NCBI GenBank assembly: GCA_964526785.1
Contig: CAZGMJ010000035.1
Coordinates: forward strand, 1-60,523
Origin: CAZGMJ01 sp964526785
Lineage (GTDB): Bacteria; Planctomycetota; Phycisphaerae; Sedimentisphaerales; Anaerobacaceae
Reading direction: 5' to 3'
Length of the DNA stretch: 60,523 nt
Numbering within the stretch: the stretch's first letter is position 1; every line of letters starts with the position of its first letter. The position numbers were made by a program, and so were the translations under genes. Of this stretch, positions 16,682-25,273 are shown piece after piece. Below the pieces are notes generated by a model. It worked only from the letters and a program-made list of their open reading frames with translations, was not told the DNA's origin and ran no database searches.

Positions 16682-18589
16682 TTAGTCCCGCTCGGTAATC
16701 ACCTTCGCAATGCATCCCAGCGCCTTGAGTCCATACAGCAGCAATACCACTGCCAGCAGCGCGCTCGAAGCCAGCGCAACAACCTTGAACCACGGCCGGA
16801 ATACGAATGATGCGGCAAACGCCCAGGCATATGTGCGATCGAGATCCTGAAACTCCGACATCTCCTTCATCTTCGGGCCAACGTCGGAGATCGAAGAATC
16901 GACCATGACATCACCGAAGAAGAACGGCGCATCTGTGGCGTGGCAGTCCGTACAGTAGCGGATCCCCAAAGACTGAGCGGCGGGCCGGACGTTATGTCCG
17001 ATGGGCCAGAGATAGGGTTTACCTGCCGGATGATCCTCCTGCACCGCCAGATCGTTGCCGTCGCTCAAACGATACATGGCGCCGCCCGTGACGTAGCCGA
17101 GGTTGTTGGCGTCACCAATCACATCGCCGAGAGCAGTCAACCCTGCCCGGATATCATCCTTCGTCAACTCTACCCAACTGCCGTTCGCAGGCAGTTCCTT
17201 GTCCTCGAAAAGTGACCCGATAACACTGGTAACCGTATCGACCGCAACCGGTGCGACGTTCTGATCGTCCACCGTGCACCAGAAAGCGGGCCAAACCATC
17301 TTGTGAGGCGCCAGTTTCCCGTCAGCCTGCTCTGCCAGCACAGGTGAGACAATGTGGGGCAGCACCTCCGGAGCCTTGTTCACATTCGGCGTACCGAGAC
17401 GATGCGCCCGGGACGTCTTGGACCACACGGTCTGCTCGTCCGGCCACGGCCCCGCATGACACGCCGTGCAGGTCAGCTTTTCGAAGTGCACCGTCGGCAA
17501 CCCGATGTGCTCGGGCACCGGAGCACTCAGTCGCCCGGCTTCTGCGGTCTTGCCTGCATGCTCTTCCAGGTGGCAGCCCTCGCACGAGGACGTCGCCGTA
17601 ATGTGCACATTCGGATCCGATGGTTCCCCTGGATAGCCGCGAATGATGTCGTGCTCTATGCCGTTCCGATGACAATCCACACACGTAAGTCCCGAAGTCA
17701 TGTGGATATCTTCATCCGTCGTCCATTTCTCCGTATGATCATCCGTATAAAACACATTGGAATGGCAGTAATAGCAGCGATGGCTTGGGGCCTCGCGCAG
17801 TATGTCGAACGCAACTTCAAGGTCCGAGTTGAACGCAGCGGCTCGGTAGTACACTGTCGGCGGCGTCTTGCCTGTCGGTGCCTCGGGAAAGAATATGTCG
17901 TATGTGGAGGGCATCTCCTTGGCCGACCCTTTCACCCGAGCGAAATCCGAACTCGCAGTCGCGGCCCAACGGAAGTTCTCGCGAACCACCTGAACGGCGT
18001 GACCGCCCGGTCCGCCCATATTCTGATTGTAATGGCCGTTGTGGCAGGCAAGGCAGTTGATTTCGAGCTTACCCGAGACAAATTCGCGCATCACATCGTC
18101 CGGCTTGTCTCCGGTAATTTCCCCGGCGCCGCCGCCCGGAAAGTGCCTGCCGAAGCGGGCGGTAAACTCTCGGGTGCTCAAACCGACCTCGTTTGGATGG
18201 TAAACGCCATCCCAATCGCGGTACGAAATCGGTATCTGCATGCCCGTGCGTCCGTCGGAGAGAATCCACGGTTGACCGGGACGACCCGGATCAACATTCG
18301 GATCGACATAATTGAAATGCAGGCCTTGGTTGATCACGTCATAGCTGTGACATTCCCCGCACGTTTGTTTTGTCGAAAACGGCATCGCCGGGTCATCACC
18401 CGGAGCGATCTTCTCCTCGCTCCTCTCGCCGTCCTCATTGCTGTAATACAGCGGAATCTCATGTGTCGGATGCGCCCTGCTGCCGTCGCTCTTGTCGCCC
18501 AGGAGGCCGCCTTCAGCGCCGGCACAAACCGCACTCGCCGTCAACACCAGCAAACACACCAGGCCGATCATCATTCGTCTCTTGCTCAA
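16682..18589 (-). CDS. Heptaheme c-type cytochrome with C-terminal membrane anchor
   Basis: A 635-residue exported cytochrome with a cleavable signal (KRRMMIGLVCLLVLTASAVCAG) and seven CXXCH heme sites: CGECH (residue 77), CLACH, CYYCH, CVDCH, CEGCH, CTACH and CTDCH. The first six lie in roughly the first 60 percent; the seventh follows a long heme-free stretch close to a C-terminal helix (WFKVVALASSALLAVVLLLYG). No other family domain was recognised. The start appears to be TTG at 18589, with AAGGA and AGG upstream and a full N-region; ATG at 18574 is the alternative. It is co-transcribed with the membrane b-type-like protein. Electron acceptor and donor are unknown. Confidence 0.88.
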   Translation of the reverse strand: MSKRRMMIGLVCLLVLTASAVCAGAEGGLLGDKSDGSRAHPTHEIPLYYSNEDGERSEEKIAPGDDPAMPFSTKQTCGECHSYDVINQGLHFNYVDPNVDPGRPGQPWILSDGRTGMQIPISYRDWDGVYHPNEVGLSTREFTARFGRHFPGGGAGEITGDKPDDVMREFVSGKLEINCLACHNGHYNQNMGGPGGHAVQVVRENFRWAATASSDFARVKGSAKEMPSTYDIFFPEAPTGKTPPTVYYRAAAFNSDLEVAFDILREAPSHRCYYCHSNVFYTDDHTEKWTTDEDIHMTSGLTCVDCHRNGIEHDIIRGYPGEPSDPNVHITATSSCEGCHLEEHAGKTAEAGRLSAPVPEHIGLPTVHFEKLTCTACHAGPWPDEQTVWSKTSRAHRLGTPNVNKAPEVLPHIVSPVLAEQADGKLAPHKMVWPAFWCTVDDQNVAPVAVDTVTSVIGSLFEDKELPANGSWVELTKDDIRAGLTALGDVIGDANNLGYVTGGAMYRLSDGNDLAVQEDHPAGKPYLWPIGHNVRPAAQSLGIRYCTDCHATDAPFFFGDVMVDSSISDVGPKMKEMSEFQDLDRTYAWAFAASFVFRPWFKVVALASSALLAVVLLLYGLKALGCIAKVITERD

Positions 18590-18628
18590 TGGACTGCCTA
18601 TCCTTAGTTATTTCGCATCAACCAGCGT

Positions 18629-18666
18629 TAAAACAGAGGCATGGCGCCCCGGCACCATGCCTCTGT
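18629..18666 (-). terminator. Rho-independent terminator after Gfo/Idh/MocA copy 2
   Basis: On the minus strand ACAGAGGCATGG (18666-18655) pairs perfectly with CCATGCCTCTGT (18644-18633), a 12-bp stem with a GC-rich loop. TTTTA follows. It lies 9 bp after the oxidoreductase stop and separates it from the cytochrome unit. Confidence 0.88.
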
Positions 18667-18675
18667 GACAGAAAT

Positions 18676-20043
18676 CTATGCCTCGAATTCGCCCGATTTG
18701 AACTCGAGTTTCTCGCCGGCCGCAACTGCCTCGTTGACCTTCAGGACCATTACAGCCGTCTCGTATCCGATCTCGCCCGGGCAGTTCAATATGCTCTTGT
18801 CGTTCGCCCGAACCGCCGCGAAGAAGTTCTCCAGATGCGGCTGATGGTACTTCTTACCGCCCATATCAACCGGAATATCGTAACTCGGCGGCTTCGGCGA
18901 CTCGCGAACGTCAAGTACCGTGCCCGCTGCCGCCTCTTTCGGTTCTTCCTTAACCGGCTCCTTGATGTAGCCCTTCTTCACCCACGGCTCCCACTCGCTC
19001 GCTTCCACCCAGGCTTCACGATACAAAGTACCCCGGCTGCCAGCTTCCGAAATCTCAAGCGAAGCCTTGTCGCCCATGAACCGTTCGAAGTAGCCGCCGG
19101 CGCTGTTCGTCGTCGTTGTCTGGTAGAACGCGCGAACCGTTGTATCCTTCTCGGGGTGCGCGAATTCATAGATCGCCATCACGTGGTCGTACCATTCATG
19201 ATCCTTCCAGTAATCGACGCCGCCGCTGGCCATAACCGCCTTCGGAGTCGCCCCGAGGAACCAACTGTAGATATCGATCTGGTGCGAACCGAGGTCCACT
19301 ATCGGGCCGCCGCCCAGTCCCTTGTACCATCGCCAGTTGCGGAACTGCTTCATGCTCTCGTAGCCGTACTTCTCCAGCGTGTCCTGCGGAACCGGGTACT
19401 TCTCCGGGAAGCCCAGATCCTCGCAGGCCGCCTTGCTGCGGTTCCACTGGCCGTTAATAAACGTAATCTGGCCGAGCAGTTCTGCTTCCTTGATCAGTTT
19501 GTTGTAGCAGTAAATGTAACGCGGATTGCTGCGCCGCTGATGTCCGATCTGAAGGAGCTTGCCCGTCTTGTTGGCCGCCTCGACCATCTTCTTGGCGCCC
19601 TCGACCGTGTTGGACATCTCCTTCTCACAGTAAACATGGTGCCCCGCTTCCAGAGACGCACACGTATGCTCCGAGTGCCAGAAGTCGGGCGTCGCCACAA
19701 TGACCGCGTCCAGGTCTTTCTCCTTGTCCAGCATCTCCTTGTAGTCTTCATATTCCGTAACATCGTGCTTGTACGCTTTCAGCCGGCGTGCAAGACGTTT
19801 GCGGTTGTATGAGGCCCAGATATCGCATACCGCCTTGAAGCGAATACCCGGAATGGCAAGGCACGATTCGGTAAGAATCTGACCTTCGGCGCCCGCCCCG
19901 ATAAGGGCGACGTTCAGGTCGTTGGCTCCGCCGGCGGCCTGTGCAAAGAGCACCGGCGAAATCGCCAGACCGGCGCCGACAGCGGCTGAGGATCGCAGGA
20001 AGCTGCGTCGATTTATTAGGTTGTCGGTGTGTTTCTCATTCAT
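18676..20043 (-). CDS. Gfo/Idh/MocA family oxidoreductase, Tat-exported (copy 2, EKE variant)
   Basis: A 455-residue protein with a Tat signal (INRRSFLRSS, residues 10-19) and Rossmann motif LNVALIGAGAEGQ (43-55). The usual EKP catalytic-lysine motif reads VYCEKEMSN (residues 137-145), so Pro is replaced by Glu. The C-terminal domain has GGGPIVDLGSHQIDIY and a long Pro/Glu/Lys-rich insertion (IKEPVKEEPKEA) not seen in the other copies. The ATG at 20043 is chosen for the Tat signal; GGAG is 14 nt upstream. It has its own promoter (20099-20127) and terminator, so it is a single-gene unit separate from the downstream array. Substrate unknown. Confidence 0.92.
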   Translation of the reverse strand: MNEKHTDNLINRRSFLRSSAAVGAGLAISPVLFAQAAGGANDLNVALIGAGAEGQILTESCLAIPGIRFKAVCDIWASYNRKRLARRLKAYKHDVTEYEDYKEMLDKEKDLDAVIVATPDFWHSEHTCASLEAGHHVYCEKEMSNTVEGAKKMVEAANKTGKLLQIGHQRRSNPRYIYCYNKLIKEAELLGQITFINGQWNRSKAACEDLGFPEKYPVPQDTLEKYGYESMKQFRNWRWYKGLGGGPIVDLGSHQIDIYSWFLGATPKAVMASGGVDYWKDHEWYDHVMAIYEFAHPEKDTTVRAFYQTTTTNSAGGYFERFMGDKASLEISEAGSRGTLYREAWVEASEWEPWVKKGYIKEPVKEEPKEAAAGTVLDVRESPKPPSYDIPVDMGGKKYHQPHLENFFAAVRANDKSILNCPGEIGYETAVMVLKVNEAVAAGEKLEFKSGEFEA

Positions 20044-20098
20044 TTTCTTTTCGCAAGCTCCACTTAATGAATAACTGATCGTCAAATAGATTCCGCGG

Positions 20099-20127
20099 AA
20101 TATAACACCGCGTGAATGCACTGTCAA
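20099..20127 (-). promoter_or_regulatory. Strong sigma-70-type promoter of Gfo/Idh/MocA copy 2
   Basis: Minus strand: perfect TTGACA (20127-20122), 17-bp spacer, TATATT (20104-20099). The predicted start is near 20092, about 50 nt upstream of the ATG at 20043. Confidence 0.75.
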
Positions 20128-20259
20128 GGATGCATCCGACCCAATTTGTGCCGCACAAACGACAACTTCACACGCCGCCTGCATCCACTCAAAACTGCTT
20201 AACTGTGTTACAAATCACTGTCAATATGCAATGCACTGCATCGAACTTCAACTGCCGAA

Positions 20260-22440
20260 TCACTTAATGGGCGTCACAATAATGTTCCGATAAGCTACCG
20301 GACCGTGATTGCCCTGGAACATCAGCGGTCCTTTGGCCGCCTCGTTATTCTCCCAACCACCGGGCGTCTGTTGCGGCATCTCAAGATCGGAATGAATCAC
20401 CCAGCCGTTCAGGGCAACCTCAACGAACTCGGCTTTGCCGGTCTTGTCCGCTCCACGGAAATCAGGCGCCTTCCATTCAATCGCATAGCTCTGCCACTGC
20501 CCTGGCGCCAGACACGCATTAAACGGCGGCGGCGAGGCGCCGTAGATAGCCCCCATGTCTCCCGATCCCAGATTCGGACCGCGATTCCAACTGTCGAGCA
20601 CCTGCACTTCGTACCTGCCCATCACGTAGATGCCCGAGTTGGAATTCTGGGGCACCATAACCTGCAACTCAATAAGACAGTCGCCGAACTCATCCGCGTC
20701 GCCGGAACGGATATCCCTGCTGGCGCCGTGATGTTCAGCGAGGTTGATCATCTCGCCCTTTCCACCTTTGTTGACCAGAAGCTTGGGATTGTCTTTGGAT
20801 ACTGCTGCAGTCCCTGCTTCCCACTTGTTCGAACCCGGCTTGACTTTCCAGTTATCCAGCCCCGCCTTGGTGCCGTCGAAGAGCAACTGAGCATCTCCGT
20901 ACTTTCCCTCTTCCAGATGCTTGACGCGGATATCCTTGAACTCCACAACCATAGGCGGCCCGGCGTGAATCTGCAGAGCCAGCAGGCCCTCGCGTGCGGC
21001 GCCCTTGCGGTCACTCGGGTCTCCCGGGTCCGTGACGCGGTCGTTATCGATCAACTCCATCGTCTTGTATCCGTTGAGATAATGGATCAGGTGATTGCCG
21101 CGACCGATTATGTGATACTCGTTCCAGTCCTGCGACTTGTAATAGCCTTCCTTCTTCAACGCATCGACGTCGGATACATGCGAGACAACCTCTTTCTTGC
21201 CGTCCTTGTCGATAACCATCAAATCGCCGACATTCACCAGCCACCCTCGGCCCTTCTCGTGATACAAAAAGCCGACCTTACCCGGATTATTTTCGACCTC
21301 GGCCTGATAACCGCCGACAACCCACCTGTTTTCATCCGTCGGCTTGCTCACCAGCTTGCTGCGGTACTGAACTCCCGAGTTGCCGTTCTGGATACGGAAC
21401 TTGATCTTCAGTTCGAAGTCCTTCAGCTTGCCGTCTTCCCAGACAATGAACGTATTGCCGCGGGCCGGATTCTCCTGAGTGGTCTCGCCGTGAATAACGC
21501 CGTCCTTGACCGACCACAGACGCGGATCGCCGTCCCAGCCGTCCAGCGACTTGCCGTCGAAAATCCACTTCCAGTCGGTAATGCCCAACTCCGCGCTGGT
21601 TCTGTCGAAATAAGATACGCAACCGGCGATCTCGGGCATCGAATTGAGCCAGTTATGCTCGTATTCGATAGAAAAAACGCCCGCAAAGCCCTGCTTCTTC
21701 AGTTCCGCCAGAACCTGGCGAACCTTGCTCTCGCCGTTGCCCCAGATCACATCGTGTGCGCTTCGCACGCCGAATTCATTCAGATCCTTGAGGTGCAGGC
21801 TCATGATCCGCCCTTCGAGCTTCTTGATTGCCTCGACCGGATCAACGCCCGACCGCGTCCAGTGCCCCGTATCCGCACAGGCGCCGATACGATCAACCAT
21901 GCCCTCGCAGACCTTCAAAACCGTATCGGGATTCCAGTAGTGCGAAGGCTTCGGATGATTGTGGATGGCAACCTTAAGATGCTTGAACCGATCCTCCTTC
22001 AGCAATCTGTTGATCAGCGGAAACGCATCCTCGGGCGGTTCCGAGACAATTGTCTCGATGCCCATATCCCTGGCAAATTCGAACACTTTTCTGCATTCGG
22101 CCTCATTATTCGGTAGGCCGACAACACCGTAATTCATCAGCCGCACATCCGCCTGGCGCAGCTTCTGCAGCACTTCCAGCCGGATATTTGAAGGCATATT
22201 GTGGTCGAACTTCACGTTCGGCTTCTCATCGCTGAGTTTCTGCCCGGGATAGGCCTCAATGAAATGCAGGCCCAGAGCCCTCGTCTTATCCACCGCCTCA
22301 TAGAATGTGAAGCGGTTGAAACTGTATGCCTGCATGCCCAGCTTCCACTGGCCCACGCTGTCTGAACCCGCGATCGCAGCCGGTGCGAAAAAAGCGGCCA
22401 AAAGGGCTAACAAAAGCGTTTTGCTCATCATTCTGTTCAT
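20260..22440 (-). CDS. Fusion: TIM-barrel sugar isomerase/epimerase plus two DUF1080 domains
   Basis: A 726-residue exported protein (signal SKTLLLALLAAFFAPAAIA). Residues about 30-285 form an AP-endonuclease-family-2 TIM barrel with candidate metal ligands in FIEAY, VAIHNHP, ACADTGHW and FSIEYEHN. Residues about 292-505 are a DUF1080 domain (WIFDGKSLDGWDG, then FRIQNGNSGVQYRS). A second DUF1080 domain runs to the C-terminus (LLFDGTKAGLDNW, NSNSGIYVMGRYEVQVLDS). DUF1080 proteins are now described as 3-keto-disaccharide hydrolases or lyases. The fusion may isomerise and cleave a keto-glycoside made by the neighbouring dehydrogenases (inference). AGGAG lies 6 nt before the ATG. It follows the five-gene array in the same direction. 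Confidence 0.9.
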   Translation of the reverse strand: MNRMMSKTLLLALLAAFFAPAAIAGSDSVGQWKLGMQAYSFNRFTFYEAVDKTRALGLHFIEAYPGQKLSDEKPNVKFDHNMPSNIRLEVLQKLRQADVRLMNYGVVGLPNNEAECRKVFEFARDMGIETIVSEPPEDAFPLINRLLKEDRFKHLKVAIHNHPKPSHYWNPDTVLKVCEGMVDRIGACADTGHWTRSGVDPVEAIKKLEGRIMSLHLKDLNEFGVRSAHDVIWGNGESKVRQVLAELKKQGFAGVFSIEYEHNWLNSMPEIAGCVSYFDRTSAELGITDWKWIFDGKSLDGWDGDPRLWSVKDGVIHGETTQENPARGNTFIVWEDGKLKDFELKIKFRIQNGNSGVQYRSKLVSKPTDENRWVVGGYQAEVENNPGKVGFLYHEKGRGWLVNVGDLMVIDKDGKKEVVSHVSDVDALKKEGYYKSQDWNEYHIIGRGNHLIHYLNGYKTMELIDNDRVTDPGDPSDRKGAAREGLLALQIHAGPPMVVEFKDIRVKHLEEGKYGDAQLLFDGTKAGLDNWKVKPGSNKWEAGTAAVSKDNPKLLVNKGGKGEMINLAEHHGASRDIRSGDADEFGDCLIELQVMVPQNSNSGIYVMGRYEVQVLDSWNRGPNLGSGDMGAIYGASPPPFNACLAPGQWQSYAIEWKAPDFRGADKTGKAEFVEVALNGWVIHSDLEMPQQTPGGWENNEAAKGPLMFQGNHGPVAYRNIIVTPIK

Positions 22441-22503
22441 CTTTTTCTCCTGAAAAACTGTCCTGCTACCTTTGAAGACGTCAATTACCGACGAAATGAT
22501 ATA

Positions 22504-23814
22504 TCACAAATGCCAACCCGAGCGATAATCACGCTTTACATGCTCGTTAGCCTCAGCGACATTCGCTATTCGCAACTTCGGACCGTCCCATTCGATCGGC
22601 CCGTCCACCTTGGCGGCAATATTACCGAGCAAAATAGTCTCGGTTAGCGGGCCCGAATAGTCGAAACTGGCCGACGGCTTTGGCCCGCCCTTGCAACCCC
22701 GAATCCAGTCCTGGTAGTGGTTGATGCCACGCTCCAGGAACGGCTCGGGCAACTCGACCTCGCGCATCCTCGAATACGGCACGAGCGCCGGATTGCCCAT
22801 GTGCGGGGCCACCAGAGTACCCTTGTCGCCATAATATACGCTGCCCTGATTGGGTAGTTTGCGTCCCTCTTCCAAATCAGGCGGAATCGGCGGCCGATTC
22901 GAACCGTCGCACCAGGTTAACGTCACAGGCGGCAAGTCGCCGCGCGCGGGAAACTCCCAGCGAACCTCCGTAGCCTCCGGATACGTCTCCTCGTTGAACG
23001 GCCCCGGATTCGCCGCAACGGTCGTGGGATACTTCAAATCCAGCGCCCACCAGACCGGATCGATGATATGGCAACCCATATCACCGAGTGTGCCCGTGCC
23101 GAAATCCCACCAGCGACGCCACTGCCCCGGCAGATACGTGGGATGGTACGGCCGATACGGTGCCGGCCCAAGCCAGAGATCCCAGTCCAGCGTCTCCGGA
23201 ACCGGCGGCGTATCCGTCGGTCTCGTACCGCCGCCCCAGTTCTTGTGGCTGAAGATGTCAACCCTGCGAACCTTGCCTATCAGGCCCGACTGGATGATCT
23301 CGACTGCCAGCTTCACAGTCTGTTCGGCGTGAATCTGGATACCCATCTGCGTCACGGCCTTCTGCTTATGAGCCTCCTCTGTCAACTGCCGAACCTCGTA
23401 GATGTCGTGGCAAAGAGGCTTCTGGCAGTACACATGCTTGCCCATCTTCAGTGCGGCCATGGCCGCCACCGCGTGGATATTGTCGGGCGTCGAAACCGTC
23501 ACCGCTTCGATGTTCTTGTCCTCTTTGTCCAGCATTCGCCGGAAGTCCTTGTACTTCTTCGCCTGTGGATAACGCTCGAATGTCCCGGCCGCGTGCTTCC
23601 AATCCACGTCGCACAGAGCCACTATATTCTCTGTGCTCACAGATCGCACGTCGCTGCCCCCCATACCGCCGACACCGATACACGCAATATTCAACTTCTC
23701 GCTGGGCGCGATTCGCCCTCTGCCTCCGAGCACATGACTCGGAACGACCGTGAAAGCAGCAACCGCCGCAGCGCCGCCGAGGAAATCCCGGCGCGTCATT
23801 CTTCTTGTATTCAT
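22504..23814 (-). CDS. Gfo/Idh/MocA family oxidoreductase, Tat-exported (copy 3)
   Basis: A 436-residue member and the last gene of a tandem array of five. Its Tat signal is MTRRDFLGG (residues 6-14), the Rossmann motif LNIACIGVGGMGG (41-53), and the catalytic motif VYCQKPLCH (128-136), with Gln for the usual Glu. The C-terminal domain contains LDWDLWLGPAPYRPYHP and WWDFGTGTLGDMGCHIID. It aligns almost without gaps to copy 4 over the first 140 residues, indicating a recent duplication. The ATG at 23814 has AAGGA 8 nt upstream; the frame is open upstream but without a plausible leader. Confidence 0.93.
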   Translation of the reverse strand: MNTRRMTRRDFLGGAAAVAAFTVVPSHVLGGRGRIAPSEKLNIACIGVGGMGGSDVRSVSTENIVALCDVDWKHAAGTFERYPQAKKYKDFRRMLDKEDKNIEAVTVSTPDNIHAVAAMAALKMGKHVYCQKPLCHDIYEVRQLTEEAHKQKAVTQMGIQIHAEQTVKLAVEIIQSGLIGKVRRVDIFSHKNWGGGTRPTDTPPVPETLDWDLWLGPAPYRPYHPTYLPGQWRRWWDFGTGTLGDMGCHIIDPVWWALDLKYPTTVAANPGPFNEETYPEATEVRWEFPARGDLPPVTLTWCDGSNRPPIPPDLEEGRKLPNQGSVYYGDKGTLVAPHMGNPALVPYSRMREVELPEPFLERGINHYQDWIRGCKGGPKPSASFDYSGPLTETILLGNIAAKVDGPIEWDGPKLRIANVAEANEHVKRDYRSGWHL

Positions 23815-23866
23815 GATGCAATCCTTACCTGACATCTTCTGGCGATAACAAATACCGCTCGCAACT

Positions 23867-25210
23867 TTACAGACTCCACCCCTTCCGGTATTCCCGTTGC
23901 AGGAACTGGTTTGCTTCCGGAACATTCGTGATCTTCAGGTTCTTGCTGTCCCACAGTAGCGGCACGCGCGTCAGCTTGTCTCTCAATTCCGGATGCAGTG
24001 CGACGTTGCCGAGCAGCACAGTCTCTGCCAGTGGCCCGGCGTGGTCGAAATTCGATCCGGCCGGCTTGCCGCCCTTGCACGCATCGATCCACTCCTGATG
24101 ATGGCCCGGCGAGCGATCCAGAACTTTCGGAGGTGTGCCATATTCTTTTCGCTTCGACTCCGGAATTATTCGGTAGCCCGACATAATTCCCTTGTCACCG
24201 ATAAACAGTGTCCCGCCTTCTCCGAGACGCTCGCCGTCAGGCATCCCTTCCGGGCGGGCAGGCCTCAGCCCGCCGTCATACCAGGTCAGCTTCACCGGCG
24301 CCATATCTCCGCGCGCCGGAAAATGATATGTCACCATCGACCCAAGCGGATATGTCTCATTGTTGACCAGGGTCGATGTTGCTTCGACGCTTGTCGGTGC
24401 TACCAGCTTCAGCGCCCGCCAGATAGGATCGATGCTGTGACAGCCGATATCGCCCAGAGCCCCGGTGCCGAAGTCCCACCAGCCGCGCCACTTGAACGGC
24501 ACATAAGCCGGATGGTACGGCCTCTCAGGAGCCGGCCCCAGCCAGATATCCCAGTCCAGAGTATCCGGCACAGGTGGAGTATCGGTCGGACGATCGACGC
24601 CCTGAGGCCAATACACACCGCTCAGCCCTCGGTTCGGTCTGTCCGTCCAGACATGAACTTCGCGAACCTGTCCGATCGCCCCGTCCCAGATGGTTTCGCT
24701 CATCAGCCGAGTCCCCTCGGACGCCTGGCCCTGGTTGCCCATCTGTGTGGCCACGCCCTGCTCGCGAGCAACTTTGGCCATCATTCGCGATTCGTAGACC
24801 GAATGCGTCAGCGGCTTCTCGCAGTAAACATGCTTGCCCATCTTCATCGCTGTGATGCTGGCCGGCGCGTGATTGTGATCTGGTGTGGCAACCACGACCG
24901 CGTCGATGTTCTTCTCCTCCTTGTCGAGCATCTTGCGAAAGTCTTTGTATTTCGCAGCCTTGGGCCACCGCCGGAAGGCCCCGCCTCCTCGCGCCCAGTC
25001 CGCATCACACAGCGCCACTATATTCTCACTGCTTACCGCGGCAAGGTCGCCGCCGCCGCGACCGCCTATGCCGATCCCGGCGATATTCAGCTTCTCGCTC
25101 GGGGCGACACGTCTGGCACCGCCGAGAACATGGCTCGGAACAACAGTAAAGGCGGCTACGGTGCCCGCTGCACGCACAAAATCTCGTCTCGAAATCTTCT
25201 TGTTATCCAC
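23867..25210 (-). CDS. Gfo/Idh/MocA family oxidoreductase, Tat-exported (copy 4)
   Basis: A 447-residue array member. Tat signal ISRRDFVRAAG (residues 6-16), Rossmann motif LNIAGIGIGGRGGG (41-54), catalytic motif VYCEKPLTH (128-136), and the array signature LDWDIWLGPAPERPYHP with WWDFGTGALGDIGCHSID. The start is a GTG at 25210, with AAGGAG 7 nt upstream. It shares VAAFTVVPSHVLGG and the spacing of all motifs with copy 3. Gaps to its neighbours are 52 and 63 bp, consistent with one operon. Confidence 0.93.
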   Translation of the reverse strand: MDNKKISRRDFVRAAGTVAAFTVVPSHVLGGARRVAPSEKLNIAGIGIGGRGGGDLAAVSSENIVALCDADWARGGGAFRRWPKAAKYKDFRKMLDKEEKNIDAVVVATPDHNHAPASITAMKMGKHVYCEKPLTHSVYESRMMAKVAREQGVATQMGNQGQASEGTRLMSETIWDGAIGQVREVHVWTDRPNRGLSGVYWPQGVDRPTDTPPVPDTLDWDIWLGPAPERPYHPAYVPFKWRGWWDFGTGALGDIGCHSIDPIWRALKLVAPTSVEATSTLVNNETYPLGSMVTYHFPARGDMAPVKLTWYDGGLRPARPEGMPDGERLGEGGTLFIGDKGIMSGYRIIPESKRKEYGTPPKVLDRSPGHHQEWIDACKGGKPAGSNFDHAGPLAETVLLGNVALHPELRDKLTRVPLLWDSKNLKITNVPEANQFLQREYRKGWSL

Positions 25211-25273
25211 AACTCAGCTCCTTATTTGAACCAATCGTATGTTTGGCGTGTTCGCAGCGACGGCAACTACCTG

